Shown: piece by piece, positions 25,079 to 35,228 of the stretch
How positions within the stretch are numbered: position 1 is the first letter of the stretch
Layout: every line of letters begins with the position of its first letter
Source of the DNA: Stachybotrys elegans
Lineage: Eukaryota; Ascomycota; Sordariomycetes; Hypocreales; Stachybotryaceae
NCBI GenBank assembly: GCA_020746835.1
Contig: JAGPNK010000009.1
Location: 1,984,001-2,048,000, forward strand
DNA: 64,000 nucleotides
Reading direction: 5' to 3'
Notes under the pieces: generated by a model
Seen by the model: only the letters and a program-made list of their open reading frames with translations
Databases searched by the model: none
Told to the model about the DNA's origin: nothing
Made by a program: the position numbers and the translations under genes

Positions 25079-26117
25079 ATGATTGACGACACTTTGGGCC
25101 CCGTGGATGAAGCGGCTGCTCCCTTCCAGACTGTTCTGTCCGCCAGCATTGCTAACATCCTAGAAGCATCTGTTTTCCGAGATCATGCTGCTCGCTGGGC
25201 CGAGGATCTCTTGTTCCTTATTTTCGATGATGGCACCGATATAGCGGTGGATGATGCTTTGTCCCCTGGAGAAATACGTATATACGGCCGCTGTCAGATC
25301 TGCGAGAGCGGAAAAGACATGCTTCCAGGCCATTACTGATTATGCAGCAGACATAGACAAGATTTTTAAGAAGAAACAGAGCGATGACGAGACAACGGAC
25401 AGCAATGAGCTAGATGACAGCTGCCCACACGCCAGGGCACGCTCCTGAGTGAATTGCAGCCACATCCCGCTCTTCCCCAATAGTAAAGATGCCACTCAGT
25501 TTAGGATCCGACGCCTCAACTACAACAACCAAGTATATCGCCGATGCGACCATTACTTCACGCTCTCATACTGTTGGTCTAGCGAACAGCGAGACCAGGA
25601 AGGGACAGCCTACCAAGTGAATGAAGAGGACGGTACCATTCAGGAAGCAAGAGCGCCAAACTCCGTCCTCCGGCGTGCAGTGACATTTGCTCGGGAAAAT
25701 GGCCTACGACTTATATGGATTGACCAAGTTGGTACTATCCATTATCTAGCTCTGACTTGGATGCTGATATAAATCAAGGAATGCATCGCACAGGACAAGC
25801 CGGCCGAGAAAGAGCTCGCGATCCAGATGGACCTCGTCTGTTTACGCGTGGTCGTCTCAGTTGGCCTGTTCAACACAATACTAGAGCCACGACACTGGAA
25901 GGAACTGGTCAAGGCGATAGATCCATGGCTACGTCATAGGTTCCCTCATAGTCGAGGTAGGTTGAGCGCGGCCAAAGGCCGGGGCATCAACTTACATAGT
26001 CCCGTCGATGCATTGGAGCGAATCACCAGCGATCGATGGAACACAAGAGCATGCATCTTGCAAGAGTCATTCGCCTCAAGCGGAAAAAGAGACGTGAAAA
26101 AGTATAAGGTGAATTGA
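25079..26117 (+). pseudogene. HET-domain (heterokaryon incompatibility) gene, broken and truncated
   Basis: An ATG at 25079 opens an N-terminal region (to about 25275), then the frame changes without a usable intron. The second frame runs to an in-frame TGA at 25446-25448 and resumes at once. It shows the HET core: FRIRRL, YFTLSYCW and LRLIWIDQ. Across an intron of about 52 nt (GTTGGT...ATCAAG, about 25728-25779) it continues with ECIAQDKPAEKELAIQMD. The reading ends at 26117 about 90 codons later, well short of the long C-terminal part of usual HET proteins. HET proteins trigger cell death on non-self recognition. This copy is probably inactive. Confidence 0.7.
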
Positions 26118-26191
26118 TTTGAAATGATTTTTAGAGCCTAAGAATTTGCATGTGTTTAATTCCTTATACGGAATATGCACCCCGAACCTTT

Positions 26192-27148
26192 TCACCATGG
26201 GTTGGATACTTGCAAAGGAAAATGCACCATCCGAATCCCTGATGCAGTCGGTGCAGGGAGTCGCCCACCCCGAATGTTCATCTGCAGTGACGGGTGAATC
26301 AGTCGCGGTGGAGGAAGTGTCTCATCCCGCTTGCGGCGCATCTCAATGAACTCTGCCTCGCCAATTCCATCCTTCAGGTGCTTGTTCTCCTCCCTCTGTT
26401 GCTTGACAGTCAGGAACGGCACAGGTGCACGTCGTTCTTCTGACGGGTAGTCATGCCCCATCCATATCTTCGTCTCATCAGGCAGAGCCAGAAGCTTCCG
26501 TCCTGAGTGATAAACAGCTTCCGCGCTTCCTCCGGGGAAATCGGCACGAGCTGAGCCAATGTCCACGTGAAAGATGGAGTCTCCGACGAATACGTTGCCT
26601 GTGATCAATTAGTATAGGCTCTTTCTGCATGCAAGAGTCGGTGCGTCTGTCTTACCCCCAATCCGGTAGCCCATGTGATCAGGCGTGTGTCCAGGGAGGT
26701 GGATGGCACGGGCAGTCAGGGAACCTATACTGAAGTTCTCGTCGTCCTCCCACATGCGATCAAACACATTCTCATACTCACTAGCCGCTATATTGTATCG
26801 GTTGCCAAAAAGCTTTTGCGTGTGTCTGATGCGACTGCCTATGCCGATGAGAGGCTTGTAGCCTTGGACTTCCTCAAGTGTTGCCTGGATATATGACGCC
26901 GCGGTAATATGGTCGGCATGGATGTGGGTTTCTAGGATTATCTCAACCCTGTAACCCTTCTCGATCACAATCTTAATCAGCTCGTCCGCTGACTCGGTCG
27001 AGATCACACCTTTGGCAGCATCATAGTTCAAGACCGGGTCGATGATAGCTGCGCTGGGTGTGGCGGGATCTGCGACCAGGTATTGCCATGAGCCGGTGAC
27101 AGGCTCGAAAAGTTCATGCACTGTGGGCTCCGGCATTATGGTAGACAT
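26192..27148 (-). CDS. persulfide dioxygenase-like metallo-beta-lactamase-fold protein (ETHE1 type)
   Basis: Two exons, 26656-27148 and 26192-26598, join across intron 26599-26655 (GTAAGA...ATCACAG) for 299 aa. ETHE1-type enzymes oxidise glutathione persulfide to sulfite. The iron ligands are visible in THIHADH (residues 74-80), GHTPDH (His about 154) and FVGDS (Asp about 171). The FHVDIGSARADFPGGSA and KIWMGHDYPSE blocks are typical of this family. There is no rhodanese domain. The ATG at 27148 was chosen because upstream in-frame sequence is compositionally odd; a longer N-terminus with a mitochondrial leader is possible. It heads a same-strand block with a YeeE/YedE transporter, a sulfate-permease relic and a Zn2Cys6 regulator. 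It looks intact. Confidence 0.85.
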
Positions 27149-28351
27149 TGTTGTGGAACTCGAGCCCTGAATTGTGTTGTTGCAGCTTAAGGGGTTGTGA
27201 CACTGAGTGAAGCGTGCTAACTTGAACCTCCTGTCCGTATGCTGGCTGATAGATCCTCGGGCGGAACTTCTTGTAGTGGAAGGCGTTCTGTAAATACCAT
27301 GTACAGGGCTGGTTGTGCTAAGATGGAGTGGTCGCGCAGAAGAAGTGGAAGATGTAAAGACTTTATAGAGATGATATTGCTTGCAGATGTAAAAGGTCTG
27401 TTGTGGCCCAGCATAAATGACCCGGTATTGTAGTTTTTGATGGAAGCTGGTCCAGCACATAGACAATGATGAGCATCGGACGAGCTGATCGGGTGATAGC
27501 AGGTTCAGTAGCCATGGCTTTATAGAATGTACGAAGCCCGTGACGTACGAGCAACAGCTGTTTCGGGGACTGTCGCTGTGTTCGGCATACAAGCCCCACA
27601 GTAACCGACCTCGCCGAAGTGATCCCCGGGACACCAGCCAATGCTGCTGAGTTCGCCACAAGCTGAGACAACGCAAACATTGCTATCAACGACCAGAGAT
27701 GTAATTATTGCAGTTTTGCATATCTGAATATATCACCGAGGTCTTATTCTAAGCTCACATCGCGATTCACCTTTATTCCCGCACCAGCTCGCTCTACAGT
27801 AAAACCTGCCCCATTGAACGCCAGTCTCTCCGCGAGCATGGCTAGAATAGGGCAGCGAGACTCGGACCCGGTACAAGGCTTGTATATTCACCCAAGTCAG
27901 ACTCAATAAGCATATCTGGCCCCAAGTTGGTCGCTTAATCCGTACTTGGAGACCTCGGGGATCTCGGGGACCTCGGGGACCAATGTTGTAGAACAATCGG
28001 TTATGCGGCGGTGACTATCCCAACTAATAAATTGATCAAGATATGCGGCACTCTCCGTCTCGTCTCCGGCACCACTTCTCTAGGGTGAAGGGTAGAACGT
28101 TTGACGCGAACATTGAATTACTTGCTCTGGAGTTTCCCCGACCACATCCCCGGTCTGACATTCTCCGCGTGGACTGGGGTACAGAGGACGCATAACATAT
28201 CTTCACCTTGCACAATCACGCATCACTGCCATCGTACAAGCTGCGCAATGTGAACCAGTTCGGGAGCAACATCATTTCAAGTGTAATGCAAGTCGATGCG
28301 ATGGAGTATCTAACCTAATCGCATACGGCTCCTTGGCGTGGGTCTGGCCTG
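27149..28351. other. intergenic in the sulfur block
   Basis: No gene is supported. It contains a short GC-rich tandem repeat (27951-27982), the promoter of the persulfide dioxygenase gene and the 3' flank of the transporter gene. Confidence 0.5.
27951..27982. repeat. short tandem repeat, unit close to GACCTCGGG(G)
   Basis: About 3.3 imperfect units of 9-10 nt. Confidence 0.7.
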
Positions 28352-29341
28352 TTACAATCCCAGACCAATAGTTGCCAGAAGCCCAGCGCCAAACATGGAC
28401 GCGACACTGATGCACGAGCTCAACCCCATGCTTGCCATCCCGCTAATACCATGTCCGCTCGTACATCCTCCGCCGATGCGAGCTCCGAATACGAGGAGGA
28501 TACCTCCGGCCAAGATGAACGGCAACGGCACTTTCTCACTGCGAGCCACGGCCTCTTGAGTGGCCGGAACGCTCAGCATAGTCATGAATGAACCCGTAAT
28601 GAGCCCACAGGCGAAGACAATGCTGTCGGGCAAGGCGCCCAGCTTCTTGCCCCCCAGGGCATCCCAGAAAAGCCTGCCGCACTCCTCATACGCGGTGCTC
28701 ACACCGACAGGCTTCTTCACCAAGAGAACTGACGACAATTGGCCGGCACCGATGAGGAGACCGCCGATGACCGTGTGGAGCAGTGTCGAGCTCCGAGGCG
28801 CGGCCGTCAGTGTTGTTATGATAGCGGCCAGCATGGCCATCTCGTAGACGACAATCGTCTTGTTCGCGGACCAGCCGGTTGCGGTCATGATGGAGCCTTC
28901 CTCTGGTTCGATTTTTGATGTTGTCTGTCTGATAATGAGTGGCTTAAGTTTGATCCAGGTGATACCTGCCATCAGAGCGCTGCAAACCAGGAGCTGACTT
29001 CTGCCAATGCTGGCTGTGGCCTGGACGAGGACGGTCCCGGGGCAAGCACCCGTCAGACTCATCCCGAGACCGACCAGAGCACTGCCGATAACGTTTCCAT
29101 CATATTTTCCAACCCATCCATGGCTAGTGTCCGACTTCGCGGGAATCTTGCTGGCGGCTTTAAGGTTGTGGACTGCAAACACAGCGGCGCTGGTTCCAGA
29201 AGCCGTCAGGAAAGTGATGAGCATGTGGAAGTCGGACAACCTGAACTGGTCCCGGATTACCTGCGAGCTTGCCACACCCGAAAGCGTTAGGCCAGTACCG
29301 AAGATGGCTCCCGACAAGAGAGTGGCTGTGGCGTGCGGCAT
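28352..29341 (-). CDS. YeeE/YedE-family (sulphur transport) membrane protein
   Basis: A single exon of 329 aa with an ATG at 29341. It is a two-half, roughly ten-helix protein of the DUF395/YeeE-YedE family. Known bacterial members import thiosulfate (TsuA). Each half carries the conserved cysteine motif: SLTGACPGT (Cys about 100) and GGGCTSGHG (Cys about 293), the residues thought to pass the sulfur substrate. A central polar loop (about residues 138-155) separates the halves. The gene lies 1.2 kb upstream, on the same strand, of the persulfide dioxygenase gene. In bacteria the two families are often neighbours or fused, so a shared role in thiosulfate/persulfide handling is a reasonable inference. 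No intron and no lesion were found. Confidence 0.85.
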   Translation of the reverse strand: MPHATATLLSGAIFGTGLTLSGVASSQVIRDQFRLSDFHMLITFLTASGTSAAVFAVHNLKAASKIPAKSDTSHGWVGKYDGNVIGSALVGLGMSLTGACPGTVLVQATASIGRSQLLVCSALMAGITWIKLKPLIIRQTTSKIEPEEGSIMTATGWSANKTIVVYEMAMLAAIITTLTAAPRSSTLLHTVIGGLLIGAGQLSSVLLVKKPVGVSTAYEECGRLFWDALGGKKLGALPDSIVFACGLITGSFMTMLSVPATQEAVARSEKVPLPFILAGGILLVFGARIGGGCTSGHGISGMASMGLSSCISVASMFGAGLLATIGLGL

Positions 29342-29869
29342 AGCTGAGATGAATGAAAGCTAAGGGATCGGAGGTTAAGAGGTGGCTCCCGACGTCATTG
29401 ATGGGAGAACGTTGTTGATGAACTGATCAGATTGTTTCTGAAGGCAAAGAGTGAGATGACACCCTTCGTGGCAGGACACTTGGATTCCTATATAAGGGTC
29501 GGCAAGCTAGGCTCTATCACGGCTAGATGCCACTTCCTCAAGGTCGCCGACGCCTGAAGATTGACCCCGAAGGTCGGCGACTCGGCGAGGACAGGGCGGA
29601 GTACAATAGTGGCGAGGCGGTCCCCGTCCCGCTCTTAGTCAAGTTCAAGTCGTTGATCTATGGTACAATACCTAGTAGTTCGTTGGAATGCAGGGTCCCA
29701 TCGACGCTGCATCTGCCACTGCCGCAGCCGTGGCCGCGGCAAGATCACCATGGAAAAGAGGCCTTCGGGGAAGTGGTACATCAGAATGCCGGGGTACGGG
29801 CTTGCAACCACCTTCCGGGTTTGAGGCATCTCGCTATCGGGCCTATGCCCTGGAGTGCCCTGTTCTCAC
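29342..29869. other. intergenic between transporter gene and sulfate-permease relic
   Basis: GC-rich short ORFs on both strands and no domain. Confidence 0.4.
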
Positions 29870-30830
29870 CAGCTCGGCGGCGCGGTGGCATGTCGCAGCC
29901 TTTGACATCTCCTGAATGAGCACCTGGCCCAGAATCCGGCCCCTGGTGCGCGCGATGCGGACAAGACATAAAAATGAGAGTGCAACAGTGATGTATATGG
30001 ACGTCTGAAAATCGTTATTATGATGCTAGCAACCCACAAAAGGCCTTCCAAAGGAAGAGGTGCCAGTACCGTGCGATGGTGGCAGGCGATACGACAGGGT
30101 TACGTACAGCGTGGATTATAAGTACCCCCAGTGCTGCCATTGGTATGTAGTCAAAGCTGTGGTCAAGGTGGAGCAAGACCAGTACACTTACAAGCCCTGC
30201 CAAAGACGTCTTCACTGCAGCTTTGGACAACATAGCCAAGGCATCGAGGGACCTGGTGCACATATAACATATAACCGCCAAGCTAGAGGCTAAAGTGTCC
30301 ACAGTGCCCTGACCCAATCTACTGTGCTGGCACCGCATCATAGCCAAATTGCTTGCCAAAGTTCTTAGCTTATGCTCAATAAGCGGGATGATGATGGGAC
30401 TTTGCGGTATGAGGCTGGTCGAGTTGGGGTTTACGGTCAGGAGCCTGCGTACACAAATCCTGGCCCATGATCCTGAACCAACTTGCTCTTCTGACAACGC
30501 ACAATTCACCAGCCAGCTAACGAAGGTATACAACAGCACAGCAAACGTCAGACGCAAAGACGAGAGTTGCCCAGAGTCGCTTTCGAGTCGGGTTCTGAAC
30601 CCCCATTCTTGCACAGGGCGCTCTGACAACTTCCAAGCACCAGCCAGGTAAGCCCCACAGCAGCATCCAGTCCGTGCTGCCAAGATTGAATGTCTCGATC
30701 AGCACTTTGTGTCGATGTCCGGAATGCCTAGAAAAACTGGGAGCTGCGTGCAAATGATGGCGAGGCTGGCTGCTGTAATGAATGCCGAGACGGGGTATTG
30801 GGAATCCCAGCCGCAGCAAGCCAATACAGA
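29870..30830 (-). pseudogene. SulP-type sulfate permease relic
   Basis: Fragments of the SulP membrane domain follow in order on the minus strand but in different frames. They are GLLRLGFPI (about 30815), an ITAASLAIICTQLPVFLGI helix (about 30780-30720) ending before a TGA, TDWMLLWGL (about 30670), SLRLTFAVLLYTFVSWLVN (about 30545) and KAAVKTSLAGLVSVLVLL with YIPMAALGVLIIHAV (about 30240-30095). Then, after a shift, SIYITVALSFLCLVRIAR plus TRGRILGQV (about 29990-29930). These match the family's FMTG-QxP-LGI, WGL, KTPLAG, YIPxAxLxAxIIHAV and RxRGRxLG landmarks. The N-terminus and the STAS domain are missing. At least three frameshifts and a stop make it non-functional. It sits between two intact sulfur-related neighbours and a regulator. 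Confidence 0.75.
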
Positions 30831-30891
30831 ATCGTTGGGTCAGACAGAAGAGACTGCAAGGCAGCACAGCTACTCTACTCATTCCGACGCT

Positions 30892-32589
30892 TCAGTTCGG
30901 AAGCATAGCGTCGTCGCTGATCAGATCCTGCAGCCACTGATCCTCCATTAGGGACAGGTCCAAATCCGGTATTCCCACGCAGTCGCTGTTGGTAGGCCTG
31001 CTTAGGATATCTCTTGCGAATCCCGCAATCTGGCTCCGGACCACGCCAGCAATGGGCCAGGTCTGGCTAAGTGACTGAAGCGCACTCAGCTCCAATTGCA
31101 AGTTCTCGCTCAGGTAGAGTGGCTTCGGCTGTTCTTGCAACGAGTACTCAGAGAGCAGGACGGCAGCAGAGTACGACAGGGCGCAGGAGAAGCACGGCGA
31201 GAGGGTGCGCAGGTTCGAGTGGGTCATTAACAGTCTTGCCAGCGCCTTGGCTGACCTCAGAGCAGCAGCTCGGTGTAGCGGCGGGGCTTCAGACGCATTT
31301 TGGCCTAAATCGTTGCCGCACACAGTCCTGAAGTCACCGACAAGTGCCAGTGGTGACTGTGGAACGTGAACCCAGATTCCAGCGAGATGTATTATCATCA
31401 GTGCACAAGACATAACCTCGTCGACGTCGCCATCCGGCTTGAGTCCATCTCGATTGTCTTCTGGCAGTGACAACAGATATCCCGAGATGGCGGCTTCAGC
31501 CGCTAGCTTTCCGGAAGGAGACGTGTCGTTCATAACGTCCAGAGTCAGAGAAAGTATGCGCATGGCCTCGACCTTGAAAGCATATGAGGACCATTTCGTG
31601 TTCGACTCCGCCTGGAAACGTTCTTGAATATCCCGGCAGTTGCCCATGCGAGTTGTTTGGCATGCCTCATAGGCTTCGCAATCATAAGGCAGGGTCATGT
31701 CGACCGGCTGGCTCAGTCTCGTATTCGTGGACCCTATGAGAGAGATGAGCCCGGCGACAGTGTACAGCTCCCACCAAGTCCGTCTCCAGCTCTCCCGGAA
31801 CAGAGGCTCATCGTCCGGTGCGAAACTTTCCGAATTCATGCCGATTTGGCAGGCAACGTTGATGGCGGCATCGAGCGCCTTGTTCCCGCGATCCCTCTCA
31901 AAGCGCGCGTAGGAAGCCAAGGTGACGAGGATGAGGGACTGGACCTTGAAAGCGTCATTGGTAACGCCGGGCTTGAACACCTCGCTGCTATCTACGTAGT
32001 ACTGCTCTGTAGACATGTGGTGATGGCTAGCGATGAAGTACATAGCTCGCTTGAGATGGCCCGGGAAGACGCCCCTGTTCTGCTGGTAAAGCTGGAGCGG
32101 GAGGAGGAAAGGGTGTGCCGGATGGACATATCGATAATACAGCCCGATCAAATAGGTGTCGTCGGGCGTCCCGCTGTCGAGGCAGGGCATGGATACGGTT
32201 TCCTCGCTATAGGCGTCGTTATGCAGCTGCTGCGTCTGGAGAGTCGGCAGCGACCCAGGGACTAGTCCCAGCTGGGGCTCGACTCCGTTGCCGCCACCGA
32301 TGCCGAGACCGAGCCCGGGCGGCGCTGGGGACCTGGTCATAGTTGTTGACTGCGGCGATGGCTGTGAGCACAAGTGACTTTGTGCGGACGTGTTGGGCTT
32401 AGCCATATTTGTGCGCTGTCCGCGTCGCGATTGCACATAGATGCAGGCGAGGCCGCCGGCAGCGCAGCGCCTGCACAATGGCGTCTGGCCGTCGCATTTA
32501 AGATGCTTCTCTCGACACGCCAGGCAAGCCTGTGGACTCGAGTTTTTCTTGTTTTTGGGCAGCATAGCGATGTACTGGAGGTAGCTCAT
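30892..32589 (-). CDS. Zn2Cys6 (fungal binuclear cluster) transcription factor
   Basis: A single exon of 565 aa. The ATG at 32589 was chosen because the frame extends upstream only through a GTG. The zinc cluster is CLACREKHLKC then CRRCAAGGLAC (Cys at about 22, 25, 32, 39, 42, 49; spacing 2-6-6-2-6), followed by a basic stretch (QSRRGQR). A Pro/Gly/Gln-rich linker leads to an alpha-helical middle region typical of fungal transcription factors, with LIGLYYRYVHPAHPFLLP and FRESWRRTWWELY. The C-terminus ends in an acidic stretch (SLMEDQWLQDLISDDA) that could activate. It is nuclear by inference. It directly follows the sulfate-permease relic and may have regulated the sulfur block. It looks intact. 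Confidence 0.9.
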   Translation of the reverse strand: MSYLQYIAMLPKNKKNSSPQACLACREKHLKCDGQTPLCRRCAAGGLACIYVQSRRGQRTNMAKPNTSAQSHLCSQPSPQSTTMTRSPAPPGLGLGIGGGNGVEPQLGLVPGSLPTLQTQQLHNDAYSEETVSMPCLDSGTPDDTYLIGLYYRYVHPAHPFLLPLQLYQQNRGVFPGHLKRAMYFIASHHHMSTEQYYVDSSEVFKPGVTNDAFKVQSLILVTLASYARFERDRGNKALDAAINVACQIGMNSESFAPDDEPLFRESWRRTWWELYTVAGLISLIGSTNTRLSQPVDMTLPYDCEAYEACQTTRMGNCRDIQERFQAESNTKWSSYAFKVEAMRILSLTLDVMNDTSPSGKLAAEAAISGYLLSLPEDNRDGLKPDGDVDEVMSCALMIIHLAGIWVHVPQSPLALVGDFRTVCGNDLGQNASEAPPLHRAAALRSAKALARLLMTHSNLRTLSPCFSCALSYSAAVLLSEYSLQEQPKPLYLSENLQLELSALQSLSQTWPIAGVVRSQIAGFARDILSRPTNSDCVGIPDLDLSLMEDQWLQDLISDDAMLPN

Positions 32590-34042
32590 TTGAGGTGAGA
32601 TAGCAGTCGATGATGTGGTCACTGTTACGACTCATCTCGGTCTTAGATCACGTGAGCTTCCCTAGATCGGTCGATCCGGGACCGATGGAAGATGGAAATG
32701 GACTTGAGGGCAGCCAGAACACTCTTCCCACCACCCACGTAAACCTTTTGGACGTGTCTCCCGGTGGGCACCATGCTGATTATGGTGGAAGCCCTCTGTG
32801 CCACATCGTAGGGTGCTGTGAGAAATTGTTTCATGCCGTACCTGTGCATGCTTTATCTTATGCCAACAGTGCATGCTTACACGAGCAGCTCACGAGAGGT
32901 ACATTGGGTGTTCTGCGCTGTGGCGTTTCATGACGCTTTCCACAGCCGTCTGGTTCACATCACACAAGGCAAAGCCAACCTCTCCACCTCCTGGCTGCCT
33001 GTATTTTGAGATGAGATTGTTGAGCTACTCAGGGTATAGTCAGATCAGAGCTCGGCATGGTCTGGGGTCGTCAATAGCTCTACCATGTGGTTGTGTCACA
33101 AAGCGGATAAGGCACCGAGCTCAGGATGATTGAATAGAGGCTTTATTTCTACAAATGGAAAATGTCGGTGTGACACGATAATCTAGCTACATAGAAAAGT
33201 GGGTAAAGTTGATGCCTGATTGTGCAGGCGATGAGCCTTATCAGGCACACTTCGCAGCAGGTTGCCCATAGCACCCAGGCCAATGAAGCCGATCGTATTG
33301 GCTCTGTCCGTTGAGAAAGACATGGCCGGTGTTGCTGCGAAGGAGCCTTGCTGACCATAATGTCCTAGACCATTGCACTAAGCAGACCCCGTCGAGCTAA
33401 CGAAAGGTTTGCAATGATGCCGGTCTGTCAAAGGGTGCTATAGACGCGCATGATTACTAGTGAAAGCCGACACGCAACGAGCTCAGCCAAACAGAATGGT
33501 AGGAGGGGAGGGATGAAAGCTTCACGTATGCTTCAACAATCAGTCGCAGTAACTGAAATACCAGCTAAGGATGATTTCTTGAATAAATGAAAGGGCCACA
33601 ACCGGCAAGCTAGGTCTACACCCCGACCTGACCCTAGACTATCTAAGCTCTAAGCGGAGAAGACAACTTCGGGAGGTGGAGGCGGTCCGGGCAGCCTCCG
33701 CCCCGCCGCCGCCATGCACGCGACCATGATTGAGGCCATGTAGCTGTATACCGCATGCTGGCACAGCCTTTGCCGGCTTCCCCAAGAGCCGAAAGGGCCG
33801 ATCAGGGTGACTGGAGCGTTGGAAGATGGCCGAGGTTAGCAAACATTCCATTTGCCCTTCTGCATTTATTCTCGGCTATCACTTCATCCTTGGATCAAGC
33901 TAAGCTAAGATCTTTGCTTCAATTGACTTATTTTGACAGCGGCCGGTTACATCATAGTGTGTCCCTTGTATTTCTTCATTCTTAAACCCAGTCCAAGTCG
34001 CTTCCTTAATTCCTGTCTTTCTCACTCCAGGAGCCCATCACC
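32590..34042. other. intergenic, no supported gene
   Basis: Only short overlapping ORFs and a GC-rich patch near 33665-33720. It carries the promoter of the minus-strand regulator and the upstream region of the dehydrogenase relic. Confidence 0.5.
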
Positions 34043-35228
34043 ATGAGCGCGTCATTGAGGACGGTTGCGACTTTGTCCCCCCCAAGCTGCATGCCGCCCT
34101 GCACTGCAAACACCACATCGATCTTCTAAGGTGATGGCGCATCAAGCTACCAGTAGACTCTATTCCGTGGCGTCTCGGCTCGGAGGCAAGGCGCCTGTGA
34201 TTGACTCCAATGCAGGGTTCATCACACGCCACGACCCAATCACGAACCCGCCAGACACTCCCAACTTCTTGAACAATACCTTTGTCCCTTCAGCAGCGTC
34301 AGAGTGGATCAGGCTCAATGACCCTGCTACAATCCAGCCCGTTACCCGGGTTCCAGAGAGTACTGATGAGGAGCTTCAGCAGGCCGTTGACTCGGCTGAG
34401 CGTGCCTTTCCCGCATGGAAGGCGACCAGCCTCCTGCAGAAACAACAAATCATGTTCAGACTAGTCAGCTTGGTTAGAGAAAACATGAATCGCTTGGCAG
34501 CCTCGATCACGTTGGAGCAGGGCAAGACTCTTGCCGACGCCAAGGGCGACGTTCTTCGCGGCCTTCAAGTGGTCGAGACCGCTTGCGGCATTACCACGCA
34601 GATTCCCGGTGAGGTCCTGGAAGTCGCAAAGGACATGGAGACTCGCTCATACCGCGAGCCCTTGGGTGTTGTCGCCTCGATCTGCCCCTTCAACTTCCCA
34701 GCGATGATTCCTCTGTGGTCCATCCCCATCGCGACCATCACCGGTAATACGGTTTGTTCTGAAGCCATCTGAGAAGACGCCTGGAGCTTCCATGATAATA
34801 GCTGGGCTTTGCATGAGGGCTGGTTTTCCCGATGGTGTCATCAATTCACCCATGGTGGCAAGCGAGCAGTGAACTTCATCATCAACGACCCTACCATCAA
34901 GGCCATTTCCTTTGTCGGCTCCAACCAGGCCGGAGAGTATATCTACAAGAAGGGTTCGGCGGTTGGGAAGAGGGTTCAGGCTAACCTTGGAGCCAAGAAC
35001 CACGCTCTGATAATGCCTGATGCGAACAAGAACCTGGCGCTTAACAGCATCGCCGGTGCTGCTTTTGGTGCTGCTGGTCAGCGGTGTATGGCGTTGAGTG
35101 CGCTGGTGACTCTTGGCGACACCAATAAATGGCTGCATGACCTTGTTGAGCGTGCCAAGAACCTCCAAGTCAACGGCGGCTTCGAGCCGGGAGCTGATAT
35201 CGGTCCTCTGATCACCCTTGACTGTTGA
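34043..35228 (+). pseudogene. methylmalonate-semialdehyde dehydrogenase, frameshifted and 3'-truncated
   Basis: The closest family is mitochondrial methylmalonate-semialdehyde dehydrogenase (valine/pyrimidine breakdown, CoA-dependent). An ATG at 34043 begins a leader that shifts frame in a run of seven C (about 34078-34084). The main frame then reads to LWSIPIATITGNT. One extra base near 34755 causes a TGA (34770-34772) while the expected KPSEKTPGASM reading goes on in the next frame. A missing base near 34845 restores the original frame at HGGKRAVNF. The block SFVGSNQAGEYIYKKGSAVG and the catalytic Cys in GAAGQRCMALS are present. The reading ends at DIGPLITLDC, about 130-140 residues before the usual end, so the last part of the catalytic domain and the oligomerisation strand are missing. 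It is most likely a dispensable second copy. Confidence 0.85.

Noticed and set aside
30018..30683. A 221-codon minus-strand ORF as an intact gene
   Set aside because: It has no ATG in its first half and covers only the middle of a SulP domain; the rest continues in other frames. It is listed as a pseudogene.
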